Shown: positions 7,020 to 16,646, counted from the stretch's first letter. The stretch: DNA of 36,683 nucleotides from DATKKM01 sp035542855 (GCA_035542855.1 DATKKM010000005.1:1-36683); one strand, 5' to 3'. The notes: generated from the sequence alone by a model not told the origin. Numbers and translations: made by a program.

Positions 7020-8522
7020 ATGACCACTGAAGTCGCACGCCCAACCGCCGTCACCGGCAAGGAGTACCAGCTCCTGATCAACGGCAAGTGGGTGCCCAGC
7101 AAGTCCGGGGAGACGCTGGAGCGCCGATATCCCGCAAACACGGACGTCCTCGTCGCCACCTTCCCGGCCGCCACCGAGGAGGACGTGGACGCGGCGATCG
7201 CCGCCGCCCGCGCCGCCTTCGACAACCCGACCGGCTGGGCGCATATCCCGGCCCGCCAGCGCGCGGACGTCCTGCGCCGCGCCGCCCAGAAGATCCGCGA
7301 CGAGACGAACGAGCTGGCCAAGCTCCTCGCCTCTGAGGTCGGCAAGCCGGTAGGCGAGGCCAGCCTCGAGGTCGTTATGACGGCCGACGTGTTCGAGTAC
7401 TACGCGGGCCTGGCGCTCAACGTATCGGGCCAGGTGCGCTCCAACTACGTGGACGACGCGCTGGGCCTGATCCTGAAGGAGCCGGTGGGCGTCGTCGGGA
7501 TCATCACCCCGTGGAACTTCCCGATGCTGCTGGCCACCTGGAAGCTGGCGCCGGCCCTGGCGGTGGGTTGCACCACCGTCATCAAGCCGGCCACGTACAC
7601 GCCCTGCACCACGTTCGAGCTGGGCCGCATCCTGACGGAGGCCGGGGCACCGGCCGGTGTCGTCAACGTGGTCACCGGCTCCGGCAAGGTCGTGGGTGAC
7701 CGCATCGCTGCCTCGCCGCACGTGGACAAGGTCGCATTCACCGGATCCACAGAGGTCGGCCAGCACGTGATGCGCGCGGCCGCCGGCAACGTGAAGAAGA
7801 TCTCGCTGGAGCTTGGCGGCAAGTCCCCGAACATCATCTTCGCGGACGCGCCCCTGCAGGGGGCCGTGATCGGCTCGCTGTTCGGTATCTACCTCAACGC
7901 CGGCCAGGTCTGCCAGGCGGGCAGCCGCGTGCTGGTGCAGAAGGAGATCCACGACCAGTTCCTGGGCATGTTCACGAACTTCATCGGCACGATGAAGATC
8001 GGCGACCCGATGGACCCGGCGACGCGCATGGGCCCCGTGGTCAGCGACGCCCAGCTCAGCACGGTGGAGCACTACGTGGACGCCGGCAACAAGGAGAAGG
8101 CCACGCTGGTGACCGGCGGCGGCCGCGTGACCGGCGCCGGGTTCGAGAAGGGCTACTTCTACCAGCCGACGGTGTTCGACCAGGTGGACAACCGCATGAA
8201 GATCGCCCAGGAGGAGATCTTCGGGCCGGTGCTGTCCGTGATCCCGTTCGAGACTCCGGAAGAGGCGTTGGCCATCGCCAACGACACGATGTACGGCCTG
8301 GCCGCGGCTGTCTGGACGAAGGACATCGACCGGGCGATCAAGTTCGCGAAGAACATCAAGGCCGGCACCGTCTGGATCAACAGCTACCACGCGGCGGGCG
8401 CGCTGGGCGTGCCGGTGATGCCGTTCGGCGGCTACAAGCAGTCCGGCATCGGCCGCGAGCTTGGCCTCGAGGGAATGGAAGGCTTCCTGGAGACGAAGAG
8501 CGTCAGCATCAAGCTCAACTAA
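7020..8522 (+). CDS. NAD(P)-dependent aldehyde dehydrogenase
   Basis: A full-length 500-residue ALDH that oxidises an aldehyde to the acid or a semialdehyde to the diacid. The catalytic residues are all present at canonical spacing: Asn166 (in ITPWNFP), Glu264 (in LELGGKSPNI) and Cys298 (in GQVCQAGSR). The cofactor loop FTGSTEVG is at 240-247. The C-terminal PFGGYKQSGIGRE motif is typical of the betaine-aldehyde/phenylacetaldehyde branch, though the substrate cannot be fixed by sequence alone. GAAAGGAG lies a little over ten bases upstream of the ATG, and a perfect -10 box lies 39 bases upstream. A strong intrinsic terminator follows the stop, so this is the last gene of its transcript. Confidence 0.95.
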   Translation: MTTEVARPTAVTGKEYQLLINGKWVPSKSGETLERRYPANTDVLVATFPAATEEDVDAAIAAARAAFDNPTGWAHIPARQRADVLRRAAQKIRDETNELAKLLASEVGKPVGEASLEVVMTADVFEYYAGLALNVSGQVRSNYVDDALGLILKEPVGVVGIITPWNFPMLLATWKLAPALAVGCTTVIKPATYTPCTTFELGRILTEAGAPAGVVNVVTGSGKVVGDRIAASPHVDKVAFTGSTEVGQHVMRAAAGNVKKISLELGGKSPNIIFADAPLQGAVIGSLFGIYLNAGQVCQAGSRVLVQKEIHDQFLGMFTNFIGTMKIGDPMDPATRMGPVVSDAQLSTVEHYVDAGNKEKATLVTGGGRVTGAGFEKGYFYQPTVFDQVDNRMKIAQEEIFGPVLSVIPFETPEEALAIANDTMYGLAAAVWTKDIDRAIKFAKNIKAGTVWINSYHAAGALGVPVMPFGGYKQSGIGRELGLEGMEGFLETKSVSIKLN

Positions 8523-8542
8523 TCGCTGCAAGGGATTGGGGG

Positions 8543-8577
8543 GAGAGGCGTCTGCTTCGGCGGACGCCTCTTTCGTT
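8543..8577 (+). terminator. Rho-independent terminator with UUCG loop
   Basis: AGAGGCGTC (8544-8552) pairs perfectly with GACGCCTCT (8563-8571). The inner TGC/GCG extends the stem to about 12 bp (one G-U) closed by a TTCG tetraloop, followed by a T-rich tail (TTCGTTT). It lies about 20 bases after the aldehyde dehydrogenase stop. Confidence 0.92.
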
Positions 8578-8611
8578 TGCATTTCGTCAACTTTCGTCGC
8601 CACATTCCACA

Positions 8612-8640
8612 TTGCCCGCACAGTATGCCAGTGCTACGCT
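8612..8640 (+). promoter_or_regulatory. Promoter of the nidogen-like protein gene
   Basis: TTGCCC (8612-8617) and TACGCT (8635-8640) are separated by 17 bases, with a TGC extended -10 immediately upstream of TACGCT. Predicted start near 8647 leaves a 40-base leader containing GAAGAGGTG before the ATG at 8687. The in-frame extension of the ORF back to 8612 overlaps this promoter and is not coding. Confidence 0.6.
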
Positions 8641-8686
8641 CGCGGCAGTCGTTGCACGTCCGTTTTTCTCTGAAGAGGTGAACCCG

Positions 8687-10669
8687 ATGGCACGCAAGTT
8701 CCCGCACATCCCGGCGTCTATCCGCACAGGCCTGGCCCTGCTGGCGATACTGATGGCCGTAAGCATCTTCGGCGTTTCGCACGACGATGCGGCGGCCGGC
8801 GCGGGCGCCATCGAGAACCTGAGCGGCTGCACCACGTCCCACCTTGAGCGCGGCGACGACTCCAACTTCAGCGACGCGATCAGCATGCCGTTCTCCGCGA
8901 ACTTCTTCGGCCAGACGTACGACCACATCTACGTCAACAACAACGGCAACGTCACTTTCGACAGCGGGCTCGCTGACTACACGCCGGAGAGCCTCTCCGG
9001 CACGAGCCACAAGATCATCGCGCCGTTCTGGGCGGACGTGGACACGCGCGGCGATGCTTCCGGCGTCGTCACCTTCGGCCCAACCCTGTTCGGCGGACAC
9101 GCGGCCTTCTGCGTCAACTGGGTGAACGTAGGCTACTACTCCAGCGCCACTGACAAGCTGAACAGCTTCCAGCTGCTGCTGGTGGAGCGGGCTGACTCCG
9201 GTCCCGGCGACTTCGACATCATCATGAACTACGACAAAGTACAGTGGGAGACGGGCAACGCCGACGGCGGCACCAACGGGCTGGGTGGCAGCTCTGCGCG
9301 GATGGGCTACTCCAACGGCGTCGACGTCTCGTTCGAGTACCCCGGCTCCGGGGTGAACGGGGCCTTCCTGGACAGCGCCCCCACCGGCCTGGCTCACAAC
9401 AACCGCAACTCGCTGGTCTCCGGCCGCTTCGTCTTCGAAGTGCGCAACGGGGCGCCGCCTGTTGGCGGCTCGGTGTCCGGCACGATCTATCGCGCTGACA
9501 CGCAGGACGTCCTTCCCGGCGCGATCGTGGCGGTCTGCACCAACGTCTGCAGCACCACGGTGGCCAACGGCGCCGGCTTCTACTCGCTCACAGGCCTGCC
9601 GGAGGGGGACTACACCCTTTACGTCTACCCGCCCACCGTGAACGAGATCCTGCGCCCCCACCAGTCGCAGCCGTTCCACGTGGCGGCGGACGATGAGATC
9701 ACCGGCAAGGACGTGACTCTGGAGGTGGCCGACCTGCCGGCGGCGGGCACAACGTTCATCCCCAACCGCAACCCGAACCAGGCGGTGCCCTGGATCGCCT
9801 GGCATGCCGCGACCACACTGCAGGAGGAAAGCCCCAGCGGCCTCGGCACGATCTTCGTGGAAGTGCTGCAAAACGGCAGCGTGATCGCTACCTTCTCACT
9901 GACAGAGGGCGGCCCGGGCTCGACGCCGGGCACCAGCATCTACTCCGGCGTCATGCCGGACCTCTTCCCACACCACGGCTGGGTCCGCGTCCGCAAGCAC
10001 GTGGGCAATACCATCGAGGAGTTCGACGCCTGGATCGACCCCAGCGGCGCGGTGAAGACGGTGGGCGGCAGCCCGATAGAAGGCGCAACCGTCACGCTCT
10101 ACCGCTCCGACTCGCCGGCCGGGCCATTCACCATCGTGCCGGACGGCAACGCCATCATGTCGCCCACCAACCGCACGAACCCGGACCTGACCGATATCAA
10201 CGGGGCGTTCGGCTGGGACGTAACGGCCGGCTACTACAAGGTGCGCGCGGAGAAGGCCGGCTGCACGGACCCCAACAACCCCCAGGTGACTTTCGTGGAG
10301 ACCACCGTGCTGACGATCCCTCCCGCCGTCACAGACCTGGACCTGCGCTTGAACTGCCCGGAGCCGCCATTCGTGTGGGGCAACGTGAACTGCGCGGACG
10401 GCATCACGCCGCTGGACGCGCTGCTCGTGATGGCACACGCCGCAGGGGTAAGCATCGGCGTTTCGTCACAGGCCATCGCCTGCCCGGACGTTGGGGACGG
10501 AGTCAGCATCGGCGGCAACATCCGGACGTGGGGAGACGTGGACTGCCAGGGCGGCGTCGCGGCGCCGGACGCAACGAAAATACTGCAGTTCATCGTCGGC
10601 CTGGCGGTTCCGCTGGCAGTGCAGGGGTGCCCCGCGCTGGGCGCCGGAGTGACCCTGGGCCCCATCTGA
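8687..10669 (+). CDS. Secreted nidogen-like protein with carboxypeptidase-type repeat and dockerin-like tail
   Basis: A 660-residue exported protein. Residues 1-40 are a signal peptide (MARK start, hydrophobic core LALLAILMAVSIFGV, Ala-rich cleavage region near 35-40). About 45-250 is a NIDO/nidogen-like domain (YVNNNGNVTF, IIAPFWADVDTRG). About 263-345 is a carboxypeptidase-regulatory or Cna-B-like beta sandwich (GSVSGTIYR... GFYSLTGLPEGDYTLYVYPP). A further unknown beta region carries a second value-added repeat (GSPIEGATVTLYRS). About 565-660 holds two dockerin-like calcium repeats with paired Cys (WGNVNCADGITPLDALLVM and WGDVDCQGGVAAPDATKIL). It is probably a cell-surface or matrix protein; no enzyme domain is seen. 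The ATG follows GAAGAGGTG. Confidence 0.88.
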   Translation: MARKFPHIPASIRTGLALLAILMAVSIFGVSHDDAAAGAGAIENLSGCTTSHLERGDDSNFSDAISMPFSANFFGQTYDHIYVNNNGNVTFDSGLADYTPESLSGTSHKIIAPFWADVDTRGDASGVVTFGPTLFGGHAAFCVNWVNVGYYSSATDKLNSFQLLLVERADSGPGDFDIIMNYDKVQWETGNADGGTNGLGGSSARMGYSNGVDVSFEYPGSGVNGAFLDSAPTGLAHNNRNSLVSGRFVFEVRNGAPPVGGSVSGTIYRADTQDVLPGAIVAVCTNVCSTTVANGAGFYSLTGLPEGDYTLYVYPPTVNEILRPHQSQPFHVAADDEITGKDVTLEVADLPAAGTTFIPNRNPNQAVPWIAWHAATTLQEESPSGLGTIFVEVLQNGSVIATFSLTEGGPGSTPGTSIYSGVMPDLFPHHGWVRVRKHVGNTIEEFDAWIDPSGAVKTVGGSPIEGATVTLYRSDSPAGPFTIVPDGNAIMSPTNRTNPDLTDINGAFGWDVTAGYYKVRAEKAGCTDPNNPQVTFVETTVLTIPPAVTDLDLRLNCPEPPFVWGNVNCADGITPLDALLVMAHAAGVSIGVSSQAIACPDVGDGVSIGGNIRTWGDVDCQGGVAAPDATKILQFIVGLAVPLAVQGCPALGAGVTLGPI

Positions 10670-10679
10670 GAAAAGCCGC

Positions 10680-10705
10680 GGGCCCCGATCGCCGAATCGG
10701 GGCCC
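10680..10705. terminator. GC-rich hairpin after the nidogen-like gene
   Basis: GGGCCCCGAT (10680-10689) pairs perfectly with ATCGGGGCCC (10696-10705) around a six-base loop. On the plus strand there is no U-tract, so it may act as a Rho-assisted terminator or 3' end stabiliser; on the minus strand it is followed by GCGGCTTTTCT, a better intrinsic signal. Confidence 0.7.
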
Positions 10706-10775
10706 AAAGGGAAGGGGGTTTATGGAGGGGTCACTCCATCTGGCGTGACTGTACCGCCGCCCCGTTATGTCCCGC

Positions 10776-10791
10776 TGTGACCCCTGTCACA
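10776..10791. promoter_or_regulatory. Perfect CRP-type palindrome upstream of fumC
   Basis: TGTGA-CCCCTG-TCACA matches the CRP-family consensus TGTGA-N6-TCACA at every half-site base. The nearest -10 candidate is TATCAT (10817-10822). The site would be centred about 45 bases upstream of its start, near the class II position where a CRP protein replaces the -35 contact. Confidence 0.6.
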
Positions 10792-10834
10792 CCTTCCGCC
10801 TGATTCGCGCCCGCCGTATCATGGCGCGCGGAAG

Positions 10835-10857
10835 CCTGTCCTGAGCCTGTCGAAGGG
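10835..10857 (+). repeat. Dispersed repeat containing TCCTGAGCCTGTCGAAGG
   Basis: This short element resembles a family of intergenic repeats recalled from many environmental genomes (core TCCTGAG...TCGAAGG). It lies directly upstream of the fumC ATG and covers most of its leader. A diverged copy in the opposite orientation is at 27372-27398. Genome-wide copy number cannot be judged from this window. Confidence 0.55.
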
Positions 10858-10865
10858 GATCCCCA

Positions 10866-12275
<1,410 letters not shown>

Positions 12276-12294
12276 TGGCGCCGCTCGCCGCGCC

Positions 12295-13236
12295 CTAACG
12301 CGTACGCGGGTCCAGCGCGTCCCGCAGACCGTCGCCAACGAAGGTGAAGCTGAGCATGAGGACAGCGATCGCCGCCGAGGGGAACACCACGATCCAGGTG
12401 TTCCGCTGGATGTACGTGTAGCCCTCCGAGACCAGCCGGCCCAGACTGACCGTCGGCGGCTGCAGCCCGAAGCCGAGGAAGCCCAACGCCGCCTCCGCGA
12501 AGATAGCGATCGGCACGCCAAAGGTGACGGCCACGATCACCGGCCCCAGCGTGTTCGGGAGCATGTGCGTGAAGACGATCCGCCGCTGTGATGCGCCCAT
12601 AGCCCGCGCGGCGGTCACGTAGTCCCGCTCCTGCAATGAAAGCATCTGCCCACGCACGAGACGAGCCAGCGTGGTCCAGTTGATCAGCGCGATGGCCAGA
12701 ATGACCTGCACCCTCGCATCACTGATGATGGGCCAGTCGCGGTCTTGCAGGACGGCGCGCATCAGGATGATGAACAGCAGGTCCGGGAAGGCGTACGTGA
12801 TGTCAGTGATGCGCATGAGGATGTTGTCGAAGAACTTGCCGCTTAGGGCCGCGAATCCCCCAACGGTCAACCCGATGATCACAACCACGATTTGCGTCCC
12901 CACTCCGATTTGCAGCGAGACCCGGACGCCTTCCAGCACCCGCGCCCAGTTGTCGCGACCCAGGTTGTCGGTCCCGAAGTAGTGTGCGGAGCTTGGCCCC
13001 TTCAGAAGCGCGTCGTAGTCCTGGTCATAGAATGGGTCGTATCGCTCGATGGCGTGGATGAACTCAGCGGAGAAGGCCAGCACTATGAGGGCGACGAGGA
13101 CGATGGCGCCGAACACGGCCAGCCGGTTGCGGCGCAGGCGGCGGAAGGCGTCTCCCCACAGTCCATGCTGTTTCGTCGTGACCGCTGCGCTCAGCGGCGC
13201 CAGCTCCAGCGTCTCTTCAGGGTAGGGAAGCGCCAT
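12295..13236 (-). CDS. Peptide/nickel-type ABC transporter permease, DppC/OppC family
   Basis: An inner-membrane permease of 313 residues. A cytoplasmic N-terminus (LWGDAFRRLRRNRLAVFGA) leads into the first transmembrane helix, followed by an extracytoplasmic loop with HYFGTDNLGRDNWARVLEGV, the conserved DppC signature, then five more helices. The cytoplasmic EAA loop that contacts the ATPase reads YVTAARAMGASQRRIVFTHM. The frame extends to 13284, but the ATG at 13236 is preferred because it begins one base after the stop of the DppB-like gene, making the two translationally coupled. It pairs with the DppB-like permease and the lipoprotein upstream. No ATPase gene follows; the next gene in this direction lies beyond convergent fumC. 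Confidence 0.92.
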   Translation of the reverse strand: MALPYPEETLELAPLSAAVTTKQHGLWGDAFRRLRRNRLAVFGAIVLVALIVLAFSAEFIHAIERYDPFYDQDYDALLKGPSSAHYFGTDNLGRDNWARVLEGVRVSLQIGVGTQIVVVIIGLTVGGFAALSGKFFDNILMRITDITYAFPDLLFIILMRAVLQDRDWPIISDARVQVILAIALINWTTLARLVRGQMLSLQERDYVTAARAMGASQRRIVFTHMLPNTLGPVIVAVTFGVPIAIFAEAALGFLGFGLQPPTVSLGRLVSEGYTYIQRNTWIVVFPSAAIAVLMLSFTFVGDGLRDALDPRTR

Positions 13237-13237
13237 C

Positions 13238-14197
13238 TTACGAGTACCTGATCCGCGGGTCCACGACGGCGTAGGCAATATCAACGAGGAGGTTCATGGC
13301 GGCGACGATGCCGGCGTAGAAGAGCGTTGTCCCCATGATCATCCCGTAGTCCCGGCTCGTCACGGCCTGGACGAACGAGCGGCCGATGCCGGGGATGGAG
13401 AACATCGACTCCACGATGAAGGAGCCGGTGACCAGCGCCGCGAAGATCGGCCCCAGCACGGTCAACACCGGGATCATCGAGTTCTTGAGCGCGTGGCGCA
13501 GGATGACCACGTAGAACGCGAGGCCCTTGGCGTTTGCCGTGCGGATGTAGTCCTGGCCAAGCACTTCCAGCATGCTGGCCCGCGTGATCCGGGCGATGTA
13601 CGCGGACGGCAGAAGGCTGAGCGCGATGACGGGCAGCACCATCTTCCGCGGCTCCCAGGCGGAGAGATGGAACGTGTCACCCCAGTCCACCGGCCCGCCC
13701 CAGCCCACGAAGTCGAACCAGTGCAGGTTCACTGCGAAGACGATGATCAGGAACACGCCCGCGATGAAGCTGGGCACGCTGGCGCCCACAGTGGCGAAGA
13801 ACACGCCGATGTAGTCCAGGAAGCCGTTGCGGTTGAGGGCCGAGATCACGCCCAGGAAGATGCCCCACGTCAGCGCCACGAGGAAGGCGAGTGTGCCCAG
13901 TTGCGCCGTCACGAAGAACCCGTGCTTGATCAGGTAAGACACGTCCCTATCGCCGCGGAAGGAGAGGCCCAGGTCCTGGTGGACGAAGATGTCCCAGAAA
14001 TAGGACAGGTACTGCTTCCACAGAGGCTGGTCCAGGTGATAGCGCCTGTTGAGGGCCAGCATCACCTGGGCCGGCAAATCCCTGTCCTGTGTGAACGGCC
14101 CGCCGGGCACGGCGTGCATCAGGAAAAACGTGATAGTGGCCACGGCCCAGAGGACCGGGATCAGCCAGAGAACCCGCCGGATGATGTATGCCGTCAT
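13238..14197 (-). CDS. Peptide/nickel-type ABC transporter permease, DppB/OppB family
   Basis: A 319-residue inner-membrane permease. The N-terminus MTAYIIRRVLWLIPVLWAVA is the typical DppB first helix, followed by HAVPGGPF and a periplasmic segment. Six transmembrane helices are evident, and the EAA loop reads YIRTANAKGLAFYVVILRHA. The ending AYAVVDPRIRYS is also a family hallmark. The ATG lacks a visible Shine-Dalgarno: the ten bases before it (GGTTTTCTC) are the U-rich tail of a strong hairpin that separates it from the binding-protein gene. Its expression therefore probably depends on partial readthrough from the lipoprotein gene and unusual initiation. Confidence 0.93.
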   Translation of the reverse strand: MTAYIIRRVLWLIPVLWAVATITFFLMHAVPGGPFTQDRDLPAQVMLALNRRYHLDQPLWKQYLSYFWDIFVHQDLGLSFRGDRDVSYLIKHGFFVTAQLGTLAFLVALTWGIFLGVISALNRNGFLDYIGVFFATVGASVPSFIAGVFLIIVFAVNLHWFDFVGWGGPVDWGDTFHLSAWEPRKMVLPVIALSLLPSAYIARITRASMLEVLGQDYIRTANAKGLAFYVVILRHALKNSMIPVLTVLGPIFAALVTGSFIVESMFSIPGIGRSFVQAVTSRDYGMIMGTTLFYAGIVAAMNLLVDIAYAVVDPRIRYS

Positions 14198-14206
14198 GAG
14201 AAAACC

Positions 14207-14243
14207 ACCAGGGCGGGGCCCCGCGTGAGAGCCCCGCCCTGGT
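14207..14243 (-). terminator. Attenuating hairpin between binding-protein and permease genes
   Basis: A 13-bp GC-rich stem (14207-14219 with 14231-14243) with an 11-base loop, followed on the minus strand by GGTTTTCTC and then the permease ATG at 14197. Such intercistronic terminators let the abundant binding protein be made in excess of the membrane subunits. Confidence 0.85.
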
Positions 14244-14266
14244 CTACATTACGCTCTATATCCCAG

Positions 14267-16048
14267 CTACGACTTCTTCACGTACCAGCACTCGGCGCAC
14301 CAGTTGCCCGGCTGGCCGGCGTCAATGGTGCCGTTGGCCTGTACTCCGCCCATCTTGGGGGAGACCAGGTAGGGGAGGCCCTCCTGGAGGAACGGCGCCA
14401 CTCCGCAAACCTTGGTCACGATGAGATCCTCAGCGTTCTGGAACTGCGCGATGTGATCGGCTAGCGTCGTGGCCTTTGAGCCTGCCGTGATCGCCGCATC
14501 GATGCCCGCGTCGCTGCAGTTGTATTTGTTGTTGCCGCCGCCCGTGTCAAAGAGACCGATGATCGGGTTCTCCGGGTCCGGGTAGTCCAGCTGCCAGCCA
14601 CCGATGAACAGCTGGAAGTTGCCGGAGTTGAACGCGGCGGAGCGGGTCTTGGCGTCCACGGCCGTGATCTTGATATCGATGTTCAGAACGTCCTTGAACG
14701 CGGCCTTCAGGAAGTCTGCCTGGGCCTTGCGCACAGGGGTGTCCAGCACGGTCAGCTCCAGCTCCGGGAAGCCAGCGCCGTCCGCGTAGCCCGCGTCCGC
14801 CAGCGCCTGCTTGGCGGCGGTCGGGTTGTAGCCGATCGCGGTCTTGAACTTGTCTCGCCCCTGGTAGCCGGGCAGGCCCTTCACCAGCCAATACTCGGCG
14901 GGAAGGCCGACGTTGCTCGTCGTGACCTCTGCCAGCTTGTCGCGGTCAATCGCCTGGGAAAGCGCCAGCCGTACCTTGTCTTTCGCCAGTACGGGGTCGG
15001 TCAACTGCATCTCGAGGGCAGTGATGCGGGCTGAGCCGACGACCAGCGTCTGGTCCGCGTACGTGGAGTCAGCCTGCAGCGTGGGGACGTCTGTGTCCGG
15101 GACGCGTGTCTGGTCCAGCTCCCCGTTCTTGAAGGCCAGCTCGGCGACGCTGTAGTCGTCGATGAACTTGACGGTGAGCTGTTGCAGCTTTGCCTTCCCG
15201 TCCAGGCCGTAGTTCGCGTTGGGCTTCAGCGTTACGTGGTCCTGGGGGACATACTCGGTCAGAGTGAACGGGCCGTTGACCACGATGTTCGCGGGATCAG
15301 TCCACTGGTCGCCGAACTGCTGGATCACATCCATCCGCGCCGGGAAGGTGACCCACAGCGAGAAGACGTCCTCGAACGTGGAGGGCAGCTTGGCGTCGAC
15401 CAGGGTGATCTCCAGGGTCGTGTCGTCGATTGCTTTGGCGCCGACGGCGTCGCGCAGGGCGGCCAGCTCGGCGTCTGTCGGCGTCAGCGGCGCGTCGGCG
15501 GTGCCCAGGGCAGCCGAGTACTCGTCGCAGCCCTTGACGCCGATGATGCCGCCGACGGCAGCGCTCTGCAGCAGGTAAGCGTACGGGCTGGCCACGGCCG
15601 GGTCACAGCCGCGCTTTACGCCATCCGCGAACTGCTCGGCGGTGATCGGCTCGCCGTCTGACCACGTCAGGCCGGACTTGATCTTGACGGTGAAGACCTT
15701 GCCGTCCGCCGAGACGGTCGGCTCGCCATCGGCGTAGGCGGGCTCCACTTCTGCGCCGCCGCTCGAGGTGGACACCAGCCGGTAGAGGCCGCGGAAGAGC
15801 ATGCGCTCGATGGCGATGTCCTGCTCAAAGTTGGAGCGGTGCGGGTCGAAGAACTGCGGCTCCCCGGACTGCGTGACCAGCTTCTGCTGGTCGGCCGGGG
15901 CCATATCGTCTCCGCCGGCCGTGGTCGCCCCGCCGGTAGGGGTGGGGCTGCCGCCGCTGTCATCGTCACCGCAAGCGGCGAGCGCCGTGAGGACGAGCAC
16001 GGCGACGATGGCGAGCGAGACGAACCGCCATTGTTTCAGAAGACTCAT
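14267..16048 (-). CDS. Peptide-type ABC transporter substrate-binding lipoprotein (SBP family 5)
   Basis: A 593-residue solute-binding protein. The signal peptide has the lipobox LAAC with lipidated Cys26 (hydrophobic core FVSLAIVAVLVLTALA), so the protein is tethered outside the membrane. A flexible Asp/Gly/Ser/Thr linker (27-50) precedes the family 5 fold: FDPHRSNF... ERMLFRGLYRL, DGKVFTVKIKSGLTWSDGEPITA, and a C-terminal GGWQLDYPDPENPI segment. These proteins bind oligopeptides, nickel chelates or other small molecules; the ligand is not predictable here. AAAGGAGA lies about ten bases before the ATG. It is the first gene of the importer operon, preceded by a leader of up to 446 bases from the candidate promoter at 16501-16529. 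Confidence 0.94.
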   Translation of the reverse strand: MSLLKQWRFVSLAIVAVLVLTALAACGDDDSGGSPTPTGGATTAGGDDMAPADQQKLVTQSGEPQFFDPHRSNFEQDIAIERMLFRGLYRLVSTSSGGAEVEPAYADGEPTVSADGKVFTVKIKSGLTWSDGEPITAEQFADGVKRGCDPAVASPYAYLLQSAAVGGIIGVKGCDEYSAALGTADAPLTPTDAELAALRDAVGAKAIDDTTLEITLVDAKLPSTFEDVFSLWVTFPARMDVIQQFGDQWTDPANIVVNGPFTLTEYVPQDHVTLKPNANYGLDGKAKLQQLTVKFIDDYSVAELAFKNGELDQTRVPDTDVPTLQADSTYADQTLVVGSARITALEMQLTDPVLAKDKVRLALSQAIDRDKLAEVTTSNVGLPAEYWLVKGLPGYQGRDKFKTAIGYNPTAAKQALADAGYADGAGFPELELTVLDTPVRKAQADFLKAAFKDVLNIDIKITAVDAKTRSAAFNSGNFQLFIGGWQLDYPDPENPIIGLFDTGGGNNKYNCSDAGIDAAITAGSKATTLADHIAQFQNAEDLIVTKVCGVAPFLQEGLPYLVSPKMGGVQANGTIDAGQPGNWCAECWYVKKS

Positions 16049-16476
16049 AGTGGACCTGTCTCCTTTCAGTTCCCTAGCCTGCTTCTGCTTCTTGCGGTGA
16101 ATCTATTCCTATTGCGAACTTGAAGCAATAGATTTGGGCTGCCAATAGAACATTTAAATGAGCCGAAACAAATTCACGCAATATTGCAGACGTGTGAAGA
16201 CGACGTCACGTTTCGTAGGAAAGGAGGCTTAACGTAAAAAGTCCAAGGAGAGCAGCGGGCGCTCGCCGGATTGACTGGCCAGGAAAGGGAGTCTGGATTC
16301 CTATGCTCCAGACAGCAAGAAGCGCCTCCACGCAGGAGCGGATCCCGAGTCCGCACCGAGTAGGGGCGCTATTCCGTCCGCCGTATAAGGGCGACCCCGT
16401 CTTGCATTGCTCGTACTGAGCGGGTGTTTAGCCACGAGAGATAGGCACTCAAGATCCCCCCTTTCGGATTGATTTC
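16049..16476 (-). other. Long leader region of the importer operon
   Basis: No convincing gene lies here. On the minus strand it would be the 5' untranslated leader of the substrate-binding protein mRNA if the promoter at 16501-16529 is used. It contains a hairpin at 16291-16313 (GTCTGGA/TCCAGAC) and an AT-rich stretch (about 16100-16190). I could not match it to a known riboswitch. A nearer weak promoter candidate is TTGCTT-17-TAGATT on the minus strand around 16101-16130. Confidence 0.35.
16109..16131. promoter_or_regulatory. CTATTGC-N9-GCAATAG inverted repeat
   Basis: Seven-base arms (16109-16115 and 16125-16131) flank a nine-base spacer, about 60-80 bases upstream of the substrate-binding protein start codon. 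A palindromic GCAATATTGC is at 16178-16187 and a related CCAATA-N4-TATTGG at 16477-16492, so CAAT-containing dyads recur throughout this leader. They could be operator sites. Confidence 0.4.
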
Positions 16477-16529
16477 CCAATATCGCTATTGGTGAGCCAA
16501 TTTATGGCACAGGGTTATAGGGATGTCAA
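16477..16529 (-). promoter_or_regulatory. Candidate distal promoter and operator of the importer operon
   Basis: On the minus strand a perfect -35 TTGACA (16529-16524) is 17 bases from CATAAA (16506-16501). The dyad CCAATA-TCGC-TATTGG (16477-16492) would lie at about +1 to +17, a position typical of repressor operators. Confidence 0.5.
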
Positions 16530-16592
16530 GGTTTGACTTAACAGAATGTTGATAACTTCCCGCGCCCCTGTTCTGACCGTCAGAAACCGGGC

Positions 16593-16627
16593 AAAAAAAA
16601 GGGCCGGGAGGCGTTATCCCGGCCCTT
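16593..16627 (-). terminator. Rho-independent terminator of the micro-ORF operon
   Basis: An 11-bp stem AAGGGCCGGGA/TCCCGGCCCTT (16599-16609 with 16617-16627) and a seven-base loop, followed on the minus strand by a run of eight T residues. It lies 20 bases beyond the stop of the 90-residue exported protein, and its strand and position support that gene being real. Confidence 0.95.
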
Positions 16628-16646
16628 GCGGACGTCCTTTTTCGGG

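Noticed and set aside
6981..8621. 546-residue minus-strand ORF opposite the aldehyde dehydrogenase
   Set aside because: Antisense shadow of a gene with all ALDH catalytic residues; no family features.
10379..10669. Cellulosome component because of dockerin-like repeats
   Set aside because: No cohesin, carbohydrate-active enzyme or scaffoldin in the window; the repeats have additional Cys and a different context.
16174..16356. 60-residue minus-strand ORF in the importer leader
   Set aside because: No Shine-Dalgarno, unlikely composition (scattered Cys, Arg and Pro) and no conserved motif; more likely untranslated leader.
16190..16476. Possible known riboswitch in the importer leader
   Set aside because: I could not match conserved cores of the classes I know (TPP, cobalamin, SAM, FMN, glycine, lysine); only a simple hairpin is evident.
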